DNA of 64,000 nucleotides from Pseudomonas sp. PA15(2017) (lineage in GTDB: Bacteria > Pseudomonadota > Gammaproteobacteria > Pseudomonadales > Pseudomonadaceae). The stretch spans positions 113,708 through 177,707 of the forward strand of contig NZ_MSXV01000011.1 of NCBI RefSeq assembly GCF_001945395.1, written 5' to 3'. The position numbers and the translations under genes were made by a program. The stretch's first letter is position 1; each line of letters begins with the position of its first letter. Positions 17,512-29,179 of the stretch are shown here, in pieces. The notes beneath the pieces are model-generated. The model did no database searches, was not told where the DNA came from, and saw only the letters and a program-made list of their open reading frames with translations.

Positions 17512-19485
17512 ATGGGGGCAAACCTGTCTTCCCGCTCCACCCTCAACCCGCCGGTGTTCTTCGGCTCGACCTTTCTGATCGCCTGCCTGGTGATCTACAG
17601 CACGGTATTCAAGGACAATGCCCAGCGCGTGTTCGGCGCCACGCAGGCGTGGATCATCGAGAATGCCAGTTGGGTCTACATCCTTGCCGTCGCGCTGATT
17701 CTGATGTTCGTGGTGTTCCTGGCCATGAGTCGTTTCGGCGATATCAAGCTGGGTCCTGACCACAGCGAGCCCGAATACAACAACACCACCTGGTTCTCCA
17801 TGCTGTTCTGTGCGGGCATGGGCATCGGTTTGATGTTCTTCGGCGTTGCCGAGCCGGTGATGCACTTCATCGACCCGCCAGTGGGCGACCCGCAGACGGT
17901 CACTGCGGCAAAGGAGGCGATGAAGCTGACTTTCTTCCACTGGGGCCTGCACGCCTGGGCGATCTACGCCATCGTCGCGCTGATCCTGGCTTACTTCGCC
18001 TTCCGGCATAACCTGCCGCTGACCCTGCGCTCGGCGCTGTACCCGCTGATCGGCGATCGCATCTACGGCCCCATCGGCCATGCGGTGGACATCTTCGCGG
18101 TTATCGGTACCGTGCTCGGCGTGGCCACTTCGCTGGGCTACGGCGTGCTGCAGATCAACACCGGGCTCAATCACCTCTATGGTCTGCCGACCACCACCAC
18201 GGTGCAGATCGGCCTGCTGGTCTTCACCATGCTGCTGGCGACCATCTCCGTGGTCAGCGGCCTGGACAAGGGCATCCGCCGCCTCTCCGAGCTCAACATG
18301 CTGTTGGCCGTCGGGCTGCTGCTGATCGTGCTGGTACTCGGCCCGACCGTGTTCATCATGCAGACCTTCGTGCAAAACACCGGCGGTTACCTGTCGGAGA
18401 TCGTCAGCAAGACCTTCAATCTGTACGCCTACGAGCCGACCGACTGGATCGGCGGCTGGACCCTATTCTACTGGGGCTGGTGGCTGTCCTGGTCGCCCTT
18501 CGTCGGCCTGTTCATCGCGCGTATTTCCCGTGGCCGCACCATCCGCCAGTTCATCAGTGGCGTGCTGGTAGTACCGGCCGGTTTTACCCTGCTGTGGATG
18601 ACGGTATTCGGCGATACCGCGATTCACATGATCCTTGTCGACGGCATTACCGACCTCGCTGAAGCCGTCAATCAGGATAGCTCCCTGGCCTTGTTCGCCT
18701 TCCTCGAGCACTTCCCGCTGTCGATGATCCTGTCGCAGATCGCGGTGCTGATGATCGTGGTGTTCTTCGTCACCTCGGCGGACTCCGGCGCCATGGTGGT
18801 GGACATGCTCGCCTCCGGCGGCCAGGACCAGACCCCGGCGTGGCAGCGCATCTTCTGGGCCGCCCTGATGGCGGTGGTAGCGGCGTCGCTGCTGCTCGCC
18901 GACGGCCTCAAGGCGCTGCAGACAGCGACCATTGCCAGCGCCCTGCCCTTCGTGATCGCCCTGATGGCTTCGATGTGGGGCCTGCTGCGTGCCCTGCAGA
19001 TCGACGGAGCCAAACGCAATCTGCGCGATCAGGTCGCGCTCAGCCCCCGTGGTGCATCGACCCCTGGCGGCTGGCAACGTCGCCTGCGCAGCATGGTGAT
19101 GCTGCCGCGCCGCTCTCACGTGAATCGCTTCATCGCCGAGACCGTGCTACCCGCCTGCCAGCAGGTGGCCGATGAAATGCGCAAGCAGGGCCGCGAGGCG
19201 CAAGTCGAGAGCGGTGAAGATGGTCGCGTCACCCTGTCGGTCAGCCATGGTGCCGAAGCGGACTTCCAGTATCAGGTACGCCCCCGTGCCCTGATCCAGC
19301 CGAGTTTCGCCTTGCGTGACACCCGCGACGACTCCAGCGAAGAGCGCAAGTACTTCCGCGCCGAGGTTCACCTCAACGAGGGCGGCCAGGATTACGACGT
19401 GATGGGCTGGAACCGTGAAGAAGTGATCGGCGACATCCTCGACCAGTACGAGCGCCACATGCACTTCCTGCATCTGACGCGTTAA
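17512..19485 (+). CDS. betT: BetT-type BCCT transporter (choline uptake)
   Basis: 657 aa: twelve membrane helices in residues ~15-500 plus a ~150-residue cytoplasmic C-terminal tail, the long-tail form characteristic of osmoregulated BetT. The BCCT signature WTLFYWGWWLSWSPFVG and the GMGIGLMFFGVAEP segment of the trimer/substrate path are intact. It takes up choline (possibly betaine/carnitine) with H+ or Na+ for osmoprotection. AAGGAGAG precedes the ATG. It stands alone, with a 220-nt leader region and its own terminator. Confidence 0.93.
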   Translation: MGANLSSRSTLNPPVFFGSTFLIACLVIYSTVFKDNAQRVFGATQAWIIENASWVYILAVALILMFVVFLAMSRFGDIKLGPDHSEPEYNNTTWFSMLFCAGMGIGLMFFGVAEPVMHFIDPPVGDPQTVTAAKEAMKLTFFHWGLHAWAIYAIVALILAYFAFRHNLPLTLRSALYPLIGDRIYGPIGHAVDIFAVIGTVLGVATSLGYGVLQINTGLNHLYGLPTTTTVQIGLLVFTMLLATISVVSGLDKGIRRLSELNMLLAVGLLLIVLVLGPTVFIMQTFVQNTGGYLSEIVSKTFNLYAYEPTDWIGGWTLFYWGWWLSWSPFVGLFIARISRGRTIRQFISGVLVVPAGFTLLWMTVFGDTAIHMILVDGITDLAEAVNQDSSLALFAFLEHFPLSMILSQIAVLMIVVFFVTSADSGAMVVDMLASGGQDQTPAWQRIFWAALMAVVAASLLLADGLKALQTATIASALPFVIALMASMWGLLRALQIDGAKRNLRDQVALSPRGASTPGGWQRRLRSMVMLPRRSHVNRFIAETVLPACQQVADEMRKQGREAQVESGEDGRVTLSVSHGAEADFQYQVRPRALIQPSFALRDTRDDSSEERKYFRAEVHLNEGGQDYDVMGWNREEVIGDILDQYERHMHFLHLTR

Positions 19486-19499
19486 ATTCTGCAGTAACG

Positions 19500-19534
19500 A
19501 AAACGCCCGGGCCGTGATAGCCCGGGCGTTTTTA
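19500..19534 (+). terminator. Terminator of betT
   Basis: AAAACGCCCGGGC (19500-19512) pairs with GCCCGGGCGTTTT (19520-19532), followed by TTATAT. A strong intrinsic terminator. Confidence 0.9.
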
Positions 19535-19870
19535 TATCTGCCTTTCCTTGCCTCTGCTGGGCAACCAGCGCTGACGGTTGGCCAGGCGCAGCATGACGAA
19601 TGCGTGGCGAGCGATGACCGCCAGGGTGCGAAGTCGACAGCCTCTCCAAGAGCCCGTCCACGACCTTTCGGCTCGACTTTCAGCGCGTTGCCCGCAAAAG
19701 GCAGCAGCCGTTCGCTGAGCTACTGTGGAAGCGGGCGGGGACGCCCGCTTCCACAAATACTGCATCAATGTCCGCTTCTGCCTTGCAGCAGTCTTTCTAA
19801 TGTCGCCCAAAACGCTCGTGAATAGACTCTGACGGATGATGCAGGCATCGGCATGCCATTGCCGGAAATG
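19535..19870. other. Intergenic stretch without a recognised gene
   Basis: The 336 bp between the betT terminator and the spuH terminator have open frames on both strands but none with a good ribosome site or recognisable protein. They hold one REP-like palindrome and otherwise look like non-coding or decayed sequence. Confidence 0.6.
19724..19755. repeat. Solitary REP-like palindrome
   Basis: TGTGGAAGCGGGC (19724-19736) and GCCCGCTTCCACA (19743-19755) are perfect inverted arms with a 6-nt loop. The core resembles the GTGGGAGCGGGC REP family with one G-to-A change. It could form a stable hairpin but lacks a T-run. Confidence 0.7.
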
Positions 19871-19903
19871 AAAATGCCCGCCCTGCTTGCGCAGTGGCGG
19901 GCA
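19871..19903 (-). terminator. Terminator of the spu transporter operon
   Basis: Nested stem TGCCCGCC/GGCGGGCA (19875-19882 with 19896-19903) with inner CTGC/GCAG, followed on the minus strand by TTTTCATTT. Ends the operon 22 nt after spuH. Confidence 0.88.
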
Positions 19904-19924
19904 GCGTCTTCCAGCCTGGTTGCC

Positions 19925-20800
19925 TCAGTGCACCGGCTTGGCCTCAGGACGGGCACCGATGGCGTTCTGGCTTTCTTCCATGACCTGCTGGATCGCCTTG
20001 CGGCGGCGCTCCTCGGCACGGTGGCTGAAGAACCACACCAGAAAGGTCGCCAGCGACACGGCCAACAGGATCAGGCTGGCAATGGCGTTGATAGCCGGCG
20101 TCACGCCCAGGCGCACCTTGGAGAAGACTTCCATCGGCAGTGTGGTGGCGCCAGGGCCGGATACGAAGCTGGCCAATACCAGGTCATCCAGCGACAGGGC
20201 GAAGGACATCATGCCGCCCGCCATCAGCGAGGGCGCGATCATCGGGATGGTGATCAGAAAGAACACCTTCCACGGCCGAGCGCCGAGATCCATGGCGGCC
20301 TCTTCGATGGACAGATCCAGCTCGCGCAGACGCGCCGATACCACCACGGCCACGTAGGCCGAGCAGAACGTGGTGTGGGCGATCCAGATGGTCATCATGC
20401 CGCGCTCCGCCGGCCAGCCGATCAGCTGAGCCATGGCGACGAACAGCAAGAGCAGCGACAGACCAGTGATCACCTCCGGCATCACCAGCGGGGCGGTGAC
20501 CAGGCCGCCGAACAGCGTGCGGCCCTTGAAACGGCTGATGCGGGTCAGCACGAAGGCAGCCAGCGTCCCCAGCGCCACTGCGGCGACCGCCGTGTAGAGG
20601 GCGATTTCCAGAGAGCGCCAGACGGCGCCCATCAGTTGGCGGTCGTCGAGCAAGCTCACGTACCACTTGGTCGACCAGCCGCCCCACACCGTTACCAGGC
20701 GCGAGGCGTTGAACGAGTAGATCACCAAAATGACCATCGGCAGGTAGATGAACAACAGGCCGACCCACAGCATCAGCGTGGAGAAACGGAAATTCTTCAT
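19925..20800 (-). CDS. spuH: Spermidine/putrescine ABC permease SpuH (PotI type)
   Basis: 291 aa, starting at MKNFRFSTLMLWVGLLF; GGAGG 7 nt upstream supports this over upstream in-frame codons. Six membrane helices; the cytoplasmic EAA loop is seen as EEAAMDLGARPWKVFFLITIP, which contacts the ATPase SpuF. Second of two permease subunits of the inner-membrane polyamine importer. 82 nt separate it from spuG. C-terminus is charged and slightly extended (EERRRKAIQQVMEESQN). Confidence 0.94.
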   Translation of the reverse strand: MKNFRFSTLMLWVGLLFIYLPMVILVIYSFNASRLVTVWGGWSTKWYVSLLDDRQLMGAVWRSLEIALYTAVAAVALGTLAAFVLTRISRFKGRTLFGGLVTAPLVMPEVITGLSLLLLFVAMAQLIGWPAERGMMTIWIAHTTFCSAYVAVVVSARLRELDLSIEEAAMDLGARPWKVFFLITIPMIAPSLMAGGMMSFALSLDDLVLASFVSGPGATTLPMEVFSKVRLGVTPAINAIASLILLAVSLATFLVWFFSHRAEERRRKAIQQVMEESQNAIGARPEAKPVH

Positions 20801-20882
20801 ACCCGTGCCTCCAGCTGTCTGGCTCGGCCTGTGGATGAAGAGCCGGTTGAATAGACTGATCGGTGCTGTGCGCTGTACCGCG

Positions 20883-21787
20883 TCATACACGACCCTCCAG
20901 CTCTTTGGCCTGGTTGCGGTTGAACAGAATGATCGGAATCAGCAGGATCGCCAGCATCACCACCGCCAGTGCCGAGGCTACCGGCCAGTCGCGGTTGTTG
21001 AAGAACTCCTGCCACAGCACCTTGCCGATCATCAGGGTTTCCGGCCCGCCGAGCAGCTCGGGAATCACGAACTCGCCAACCACCGGGATGAACACCAGCA
21101 TGCAACCGGCGATGATGCCGTTCTTGGACAGCGGCACGGTGATCTTCCAGAAGCTGTTGAAGTTGCTCGAACCGAGGTCCGAAGCCGCTTCGAGCAGGCT
21201 CTGGTCGTGCTTCACTAGGTTGGCGAACAGCGGCAGAATCATGAACGGCAGGTACGAGTAGACGATGCCGATGTACACCGCGGTGTTGGTGTTGAGGATC
21301 TGCAGCGGTGCGTCGATCAGGCCGATGGTCTGCAGAAAGCCGTTGAGCAGGCCGTTGTTGCTGAGAATGCCCATCCACGCGTAGACGCGGATCAGGATCG
21401 CGGTCCAGGTCGGCATCATCACCAGCAGCAGCAGAACGGTCTGGGTTTCCTTCCTGGCCCGGGCGATGGCATAGGCCATCGGATAGCCGATGACCAGGCA
21501 GGCCAGGGTGCTGATGAAGGCAATCTTCAGCGACCCCAGGTAAGCGGCCAGGTACAGCTCATCCTCGGTAAGAAAGATGTAATTGCCCAGGTTCAGCACC
21601 ACCTGCAGGGTGTTATCGACCCAGGTGTAGATTTCCGTGTACGGCGGGATCGCCACATCGGCTTCGGCGAAGCTGATCTTCAGGACGATGATGAACGGCA
21701 GCAGGAAGAACAGGAACAGCCAGATGAACGGAATGCCGATCACCAGGTGTCGGCCGTTAGGCATACGCTTGGTCAGGCTGCTCATCT

Positions 21788-21791
<4 letters not shown>
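20883..21791 (-). CDS. spuG: Spermidine/putrescine ABC permease SpuG (PotH type)
   Basis: 302 aa. Begins in an ATGA overlap with spuF; an alternative ATG lies two codons further in. Six-helix binding-protein-dependent permease with EAA loop LLEAASDLGSSNFNSFWKITVP and the family motif MMPTWTAILIRVYAWMGIL. Forms the heterodimeric channel with SpuH. Confidence 0.94.
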
Positions 21792-22942
<1,151 letters not shown>

Positions 22943-22959
22943 TACCAAACTCCCGCAGT

Positions 22960-22988
22960 AAAAATGGCGCCTGGCGAGGGCCAGGCGC
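22960..22988 (-). terminator. Attenuating terminator between spuE and spuF
   Basis: Read on the minus strand: GCGCCTGGC (22988-22980), loop CCTC, GCCAGGCGC (22975-22967), then CATTTTTACTG. This is a proper intrinsic terminator inside the operon, 18 nt before the spuF start. Confidence 0.75.
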
Positions 22989-22992
22989 TAAA

Positions 22993-23051
22993 CAGGCCGT
23001 TGAAAAACGTAGCCGAAGCAGCAACAACTTAGGTACTTTTTCAACAGCCTG
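22993..23051. repeat. Inverted repeat with GTTGAAAAA arms
   Basis: CAGGCCGTTGAAAAA (22993-23007) and TTTTTCAACAGCCTG (23037-23051) match at 14 of 15 positions with a 29-nt loop. Located between spuE and spuF next to the attenuator. The GGCTGTTGAAAAA arm is a common dispersed element in pseudomonads. No transposase or target duplication is visible. Confidence 0.7.
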
Positions 23052-23060
23052 GTCGTGGGT

Positions 23061-24176
<1,116 letters not shown>

Positions 24177-24210
24177 TCATCACCGACTGGTGACGTATCG
24201 CGATTCAGGA

Positions 24211-24237
24211 GAGCGCCACGGCAATACCGCGGCGCTC
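24211..24237 (-). other. Hairpin between spuD and spuE
   Basis: GAGCGCC-a-CGG-caata-CCG-c-GGCGCTC, a 10-pair stem with two mismatched bases, no T-run. Could stabilise the 3' end of the spuD message. Confidence 0.5.
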
Positions 24238-24306
24238 GGCGGGTGGCGATCCACCCTCTGCCCATAAACGCAAACCGCGGTGCCAGGCATCGCGGTCAGC
24301 AGGCGA

Positions 24307-25407
24307 TCAGCGACCGGACTTGATCTTCGTCCAGCTGCGGGTAATGGCGCGCTGGGCGGCCGGCGGCAGATCCGGGAAGGCGTACAGCTTGCCCATGGTC
24401 TCCTGGGTCGGGTACACGCCCGGGTCGTTACGGATGGCGTCATCGACCAGCGGCGTGGCTTTTGCGTTGCCGTTCGGGAAGTGCACTTCGTTGGTGATCT
24501 CGGCCATGATTTCCGGCTTCAGCAGGAAATTCAGGAAGGCATGGGCGGACTCGACGTTTTCCGCATCGGCCGGAATGGCGACCATGTCGAAGAAGGCGCC
24601 AGCACCTTGCTTGGGAATGTTGTAGGAAACCTTGACCTTGCCACCGGCCTCTTCGGCACGCGACTTGGCCTGATAGATGTCACCCGAGTAACCCACGGCC
24701 ACGCAGAGGTTGCCGTTGGCCAGGTCGGAGATGTACTTGGAGGAGTGGAAATAGGTGACCGACGGGCGGAGCTTCATGAACAGCGCTTCGGCTTCCTTGA
24801 GCTGCTTCGGATCGGTGCTGGTCGGCTCATAGCCCAGGTACTGCATGGCGATCGGCAGGATCTCGGTTGGCGAGTCGAGGAACGACACGCCGCAGGCCTT
24901 CAGCTTCTCGATGTTCTCGGGCTTGAACAGCAGGTCCCAGGAATCCACCGGAGCGTTCTCGCCCAGCGCAGCCTTGACCTTTTCCGGGTTGAAGCCGATG
25001 CCGACCGTGCCCCACATGTACGGGAAGGAGTACTTGTTGCCCGGGTCGCTGATCTCGACGGTTCTCAGCAGGTTCTTGTCCAGATTTTCCCAGTTCGGCA
25101 GCTTGGACTTGTCCAGCGGCTGATAGACATTGGCCTTGATCTGCTTGGCCAGGAAGCTGTTGGACGGGACCACGATGTCGTAACCCGATTTGCCGGCGAA
25201 CAGCTTGGCTTCCAGGGTTTCGTTGGAATCGAAGACGTCATAGGTGACCTTGATGCCGGTCTCCTTGGTGAACTTCTCGATGGTGTCCGGGGCGATATAG
25301 TCCGACCAGTTGTAGACGTTCAATACCTTGCCATCTGCCTGCGCCATACCGGCCACGGCGCCGGCCAGCGTCACCGCCAGCAGAGTCTTGCCGAAAGTCT
25401 TGATCAT
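24307..25407 (-). CDS. spuD: Polyamine-binding periplasmic protein SpuD (putrescine type)
   Basis: 366 aa from [14 protein letters not shown], with GGGAG 9 nt upstream. Signal peptide of ~24 residues ending GMAQA. Mature protein shows the PotF/SpuD features [50 protein letters not shown] and [14 protein letters not shown]. SpuD of P. aeruginosa prefers putrescine; position second after spuB-spuC agrees. It delivers ligand to SpuFGH. Confidence 0.92.
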   Translation of the reverse strand: MIKTFGKTLLAVTLAGAVAGMAQADGKVLNVYNWSDYIAPDTIEKFTKETGIKVTYDVFDSNETLEAKLFAGKSGYDIVVPSNSFLAKQIKANVYQPLDKSKLPNWENLDKNLLRTVEISDPGNKYSFPYMWGTVGIGFNPEKVKAALGENAPVDSWDLLFKPENIEKLKACGVSFLDSPTEILPIAMQYLGYEPTSTDPKQLKEAEALFMKLRPSVTYFHSSKYISDLANGNLCVAVGYSGDIYQAKSRAEEAGGKVKVSYNIPKQGAGAFFDMVAIPADAENVESAHAFLNFLLKPEIMAEITNEVHFPNGNAKATPLVDDAIRNDPGVYPTQETMGKLYAFPDLPPAAQRAITRSWTKIKSGR

Positions 25408-25573
25408 GCGGTTCAGCTCCCTCATATGATGTCGATTAACCGGGCCGCCGTTCTACGCGGCGGGACCCATTTTTTGGCCGGCAAGTCTGGCGATAACAGC
25501 CCCATCGCTCAAGCCCTGACAGGCAATTGATCACGCCCGACCGTCGCCGCCTGCGAAAGCGCTGCAGCAGCCG

Positions 25574-26941
25574 TCAGGCCAGTAAAGCACGGGCGGTGAG
25601 ATCCAGGCATTTGCGGGCCTTTTCCACCAGCTCGTCGATCTCGCTCTCGCTGATCACCAACGGCGGCGAAATGATCATGGTGTCGCCCACGGCGCGCATG
25701 ATCAGTCCGTTCTCGAAACAGTGACCGCGGCAGATCATACCCACCGACTTGTCGCTCGGATAACGCGCGCGGGTCTGTTTGTCCTTCACCAGCTCGATGG
25801 CGCCCAGCATGCCCACTCCGCGCACCTCACCGACCAACGGGTGATCGGCCAGTTCGCGCAGTCGTTTTTGCAAATAAGGTGCCGTTTCCTCTCTGACCCG
25901 CTCGACGATCTTTTCTTCGCGCAGAATTCGAATGTTTTCCAGCGCCACTGCAGCCGCCACCGGATGCCCGGAATAGGTGAAACCGTGGTTGAAATCGCCG
26001 CCTTCATTGAGCACCTTGACGATCTCGTCGCGCACCACCAGGCCGCCCATCGGCACGTAGCCGGACGTCAGGCCCTTGGCGATGGTCATCATGTCCGGCG
26101 TGTTACCGTAGTAATCGCTGCCGAACCACTCGCCGGTCCGGCCGAAACCACAGATCACCTCGTCGGCGACGAACAGGATGTCGTACTTGGCGAGAATCTC
26201 GCGCACACGAGGCCAGTAACTATCCGGCGGAATGATCACGCCGCCGGCGCCCTGGATCGGCTCGGCCAGGAAGGCGGCGACATTGTCTTCGCCAACGTCG
26301 AGAATCTTCTTTTCCAGCTCATCGGCGGCCCAGATGCCGAAGGCTTCCGGGGTCATGTCGCCGCCCTCGCCGAACCAGTATGGCTGGGCGATGTGCACGA
26401 TACCCGGAATCGGCAGGTCGCCCTGCTCGTGCATGCCCTTCATGCCGCCCAGGCTGGCGCCGGCGACGGTAGAACCGTGGTAACCATTCTCGCGAGCGAT
26501 CACCACCTTCTTGCCTGGTTTGCCCTTGAGCGCCCAGTAATGGCGAACCATGCGCAGCATGGTGTCGTTGCCTTCCGAGCCCGAGCCGGTGAAGAACACG
26601 TGGTTCATGCCGGCGGGGGTCACCTCGGCAAGTGCCTTGGCCAGCTCCAGCACCGGCGGGTGCGCGGTCTGGAAGAAGGTGTTGTAGAAAGGCAACTCGC
26701 GCATCTGCTTGCTGGCTGCCTCGACCAGCTCTTCGCGGCCGTAGCCGACGGCCAGGCACCACAGCCCGGCCATGCCATCGAGGATCTTGTTGCCTTCGCT
26801 GTCCCACAGGTGTACGCCCTCACCACGGGTGATGATGCGCGGACCTTTCTCGGCCAGCTGCTTGAAATCGCTGAAAGGCGCCAGGTGATGGTCGCGGCTC
26901 ATGGCCTGCCATTGCTGGGTGTTCGCATTGTTTGCCGTCAT
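25574..26941 (-). CDS. spuC: Putrescine/polyamine:pyruvate aminotransferase SpuC
   Basis: 455 aa, class III PLP aminotransferase. The ATG ([11 protein letters not shown]) has AGAGGTGA 5 nt away; a GTG two codons upstream is the alternative. PLP lysine in [12 protein letters not shown], cofactor-binding [27 protein letters not shown] and the [14 protein letters not shown] motif are all intact. Transfers the amino group of putrescine (and cadaverine) to pyruvate to give 4-aminobutanal and alanine. Lies between spuB and spuD in the same direction; ~166 nt to spuD. Confidence 0.94.
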   Translation of the reverse strand: MTANNANTQQWQAMSRDHHLAPFSDFKQLAEKGPRIITRGEGVHLWDSEGNKILDGMAGLWCLAVGYGREELVEAASKQMRELPFYNTFFQTAHPPVLELAKALAEVTPAGMNHVFFTGSGSEGNDTMLRMVRHYWALKGKPGKKVVIARENGYHGSTVAGASLGGMKGMHEQGDLPIPGIVHIAQPYWFGEGGDMTPEAFGIWAADELEKKILDVGEDNVAAFLAEPIQGAGGVIIPPDSYWPRVREILAKYDILFVADEVICGFGRTGEWFGSDYYGNTPDMMTIAKGLTSGYVPMGGLVVRDEIVKVLNEGGDFNHGFTYSGHPVAAAVALENIRILREEKIVERVREETAPYLQKRLRELADHPLVGEVRGVGMLGAIELVKDKQTRARYPSDKSVGMICRGHCFENGLIMRAVGDTMIISPPLVISESEIDELVEKARKCLDLTARALLA

Positions 26942-26996
26942 GTTCACCTCTTTATGAATGCGGGGCCGTGCGGATCGCGCGCCAGCCCCGGCTGAA

Positions 26997-28355
26997 TCAG
27001 ACCGAGAGCAGCAGGAACTCGCGCTCCCAGGAACTGATCACGCGCTTGAAGTTCTCGTGCTCGGCACGCTTGACCGCCACGTAGCCACTGACGAACTTGT
27101 GACCCAGGTACTGTTCCACGACCTGGCAGGTTTCCATGCGCTCCAGAGCCGCTTCCAGGGTCAGCGGCAGGCGCAGGTTGCGGCGCTCGTAGCCCCGCCC
27201 GACCACCGGTGCGCTCGGTTCGATGCCTTCGACCATGCCGATGTAGCCGCACAGCAGGCTGGCTGCCAGGGCGAGGTATGGGTTGGCATCGGCGCCGGCC
27301 AGGCGGTTTTCCACCCGGCGGTTCTGCGGCGTGGCATCCGGCACGCGCAGGCCGACGGTACGGTTCTCCTCGCCCCACTCGACATTCACCGGCGCCGAAG
27401 TATCGGGCAGGAAGCGGCGGAACGAGTTGACGTTGGGGGCGAACAGCGGCAGCACTTCGGGGATGTACTTCTGCAGGCCACCGATGTGGTGCATGAACAA
27501 TTGGCTCATCGAACCGTCTTCGTTGGAGAAGATGTTCTTGCCGGTCTTCAGGTCGATGATGCTCTGGTGCAGGTGCATGGCGCTGCCTGGCTCATCAGTG
27601 ATCGGCTTGGCCATGAAGGTCGCGGCCACGTCGTGCTTGAGCGCGGCCTCGCGCATGGTGCGCTTGAACACCAGAATCTGGTCGGCCAAGTGCAGCGCCT
27701 CGCCGTGACGGAAATTGATCTCCATCTGCGCCGGGCCTTCTTCGTGGATCAGGGTGTCCAGATCCAGCCCCTGCAACTCGCACCAGTCGTACATGTCTTC
27801 GAACAGCGGGTCGAATTCGTTGGCCGCGTCGATCGAGAAGCTCTGCCGGCCGGTTTCCGGGCGGCCGGAGCGGCCCATCGGTGCCACCAGCGGGAAGTCC
27901 GGGTCGCTGTTGCGCTTGGTCAGGTAGAACTCCATCTCCGGCGCCACGATCGGCTGCCAGCCCTTGTCGGTGTAGAGGCGCAGCACTTTCTTGAGGATGT
28001 TGCGCGGCGACAGCTCGATGGGGTTGCCCTGCTTGTCGTAAGTGTCGTGAATCACCTGAGCGGTGGGCTCGATGGCCCAGGGCACGATGAACACGGCGTT
28101 CTCGTCCGGACGGCAGAACATGTCGATATCGGCCGGATCGAGCAGGTCGTAGTACACATCGTCCTCGACGTAATCGCCGGTGACGGTCTGCAGCAGTACG
28201 CTCTCGGGCAAGCGCATGCCTTTTTCGTCGAGGAATTTGTTGGTCGGCGAGATCTTGCCCCGGGCAATCCCCGTCAGGTCGCTGACCAGACATTCGACTT
28301 CGGTGATCTTGCGTTCTTTCAACCAGCTGGAGAGCTGGTCCAATTTGGTGCTCAT
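26997..28355 (-). CDS. spuB: Gamma-glutamyl-polyamine synthetase SpuB (glutamine synthetase fold)
   Basis: 452 aa, glutamine-synthetase-like enzyme of the PuuA/PauA group. Visible are the metal ligands in APEMEFYL and [12 protein letters not shown], the [12 protein letters not shown]-site motif, NVNSFRRF, and [17 protein letters not shown]. It lacks the adenylylation loop of GlnA. Expected reaction: ATP-dependent gamma-glutamylation of putrescine or other polyamines. First gene of the spuBCDEFGH block and divergent from the related spuI. Confidence 0.9.
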   Translation of the reverse strand: MSTKLDQLSSWLKERKITEVECLVSDLTGIARGKISPTNKFLDEKGMRLPESVLLQTVTGDYVEDDVYYDLLDPADIDMFCRPDENAVFIVPWAIEPTAQVIHDTYDKQGNPIELSPRNILKKVLRLYTDKGWQPIVAPEMEFYLTKRNSDPDFPLVAPMGRSGRPETGRQSFSIDAANEFDPLFEDMYDWCELQGLDLDTLIHEEGPAQMEINFRHGEALHLADQILVFKRTMREAALKHDVAATFMAKPITDEPGSAMHLHQSIIDLKTGKNIFSNEDGSMSQLFMHHIGGLQKYIPEVLPLFAPNVNSFRRFLPDTSAPVNVEWGEENRTVGLRVPDATPQNRRVENRLAGADANPYLALAASLLCGYIGMVEGIEPSAPVVGRGYERRNLRLPLTLEAALERMETCQVVEQYLGHKFVSGYVAVKRAEHENFKRVISSWEREFLLLSV

Positions 28356-29179
28356 AGAGACCTCAGGTTTTTTGAAACCGGCATCCTCGGCCGGCTCGAC
28401 ATGCCCCGAGCCTGGCAGCGGGCTTGGCCGCCCACCACCAGCGCACGGGATAATCCAGGGTGTTCACGTCGTCGCGGGCAACCGCCCGACAGCGCCTCCA
28501 GGCGTACCAGCCAGAGCCTTGCATGCCCATAGCGGCGTGCCACCGCATCGCCCACGACTGTAACCGACCTTTGTTGCACTCGACAGCGCCAGATGCCTTT
28601 GCAAAGCGCGCGCCGTCCCTGTCAGGCATCGCCACGCGCGATCGATCACCCACGCAAAAGCACATCGTTTGGACGCGCGAAGCAGCGCCGGTCGACAGAA
28701 CAGCATAGACAGGGAGAACAGAGGGAAGCTGACGGAGTGTGCAGATTTTCGAGCGATTCGACGCGAGGGCATCTCTATAAGCAATTGCCGCACGAAGCGC
28801 TCTGCGAGGATTACGCGCGAGGCTCGAATGACTTCTGCCATAGCCGGCAATGCCGCGAACCATGCGGGACTGGCAATGACGCCGAAGAGCGACATGCAGC
28901 TCATGAAACACCCGTATTGTTGGATTATCTGGACTTTCTTCGAGCTTAGCCTTGTTCATTTTTTTACACAACCCGTCTATTTCGACGGCCGGAAGCTCGA
29001 GATCAATGTCTGAAACGGTGCAATGTTTTTTCTTTGAAATGCCCTGAAACGCCCTAAAAATGGCCGTCATGCTCTGCATTGGGGCAGCATTGAGCTGTCT
29101 TGACAGTGTCTGGCGTTTGGGATTGACTCCCGGTGTGTCAGCAATTGATTGATATTTTTAACAACATAGGTGTTGCATC
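28356..29179. other. Long divergent intergenic region between spuB and spuI
   Basis: 824 bp with no recognisable gene. Open frames of 60-240 codons exist on both strands, but their translations have no family motifs, no good ribosome sites and biased Arg/Ala content. In P. aeruginosa spuA (a class I glutamine amidotransferase) is placed here; no amidotransferase motif such as a nucleophile-elbow GxCxG followed by a His-Glu pair is readable. The right half (28930-29170) is AT-rich and probably carries the spuI promoter. Confidence 0.6.
28600..28615 (-). promoter_or_regulatory. Possible sigma-54 promoter for spuB operon
   Basis: Minus strand CGGCGCGCGCTTTGCA has GG and GC 10 nt apart and matches TGGCACG-N4-TTGCA at all but two fixed positions. 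The start would be near 28589, 234 nt from spuB. The surrounding DNA is GC-rich, so a chance match is quite possible. Confidence 0.3.

Noticed and set aside
22993..23051. Remnant of an insertion sequence in the spu operon
   Set aside because: Only 29 nt lie between the arms, with no transposase trace or target duplication.
28464..28904. 146-codon minus-strand open frame in the spuB-spuI gap, considered as a spuA remnant
   Set aside because: No amidotransferase motif, no ribosome site, Arg/Ala/Ser bias; left as non-coding.
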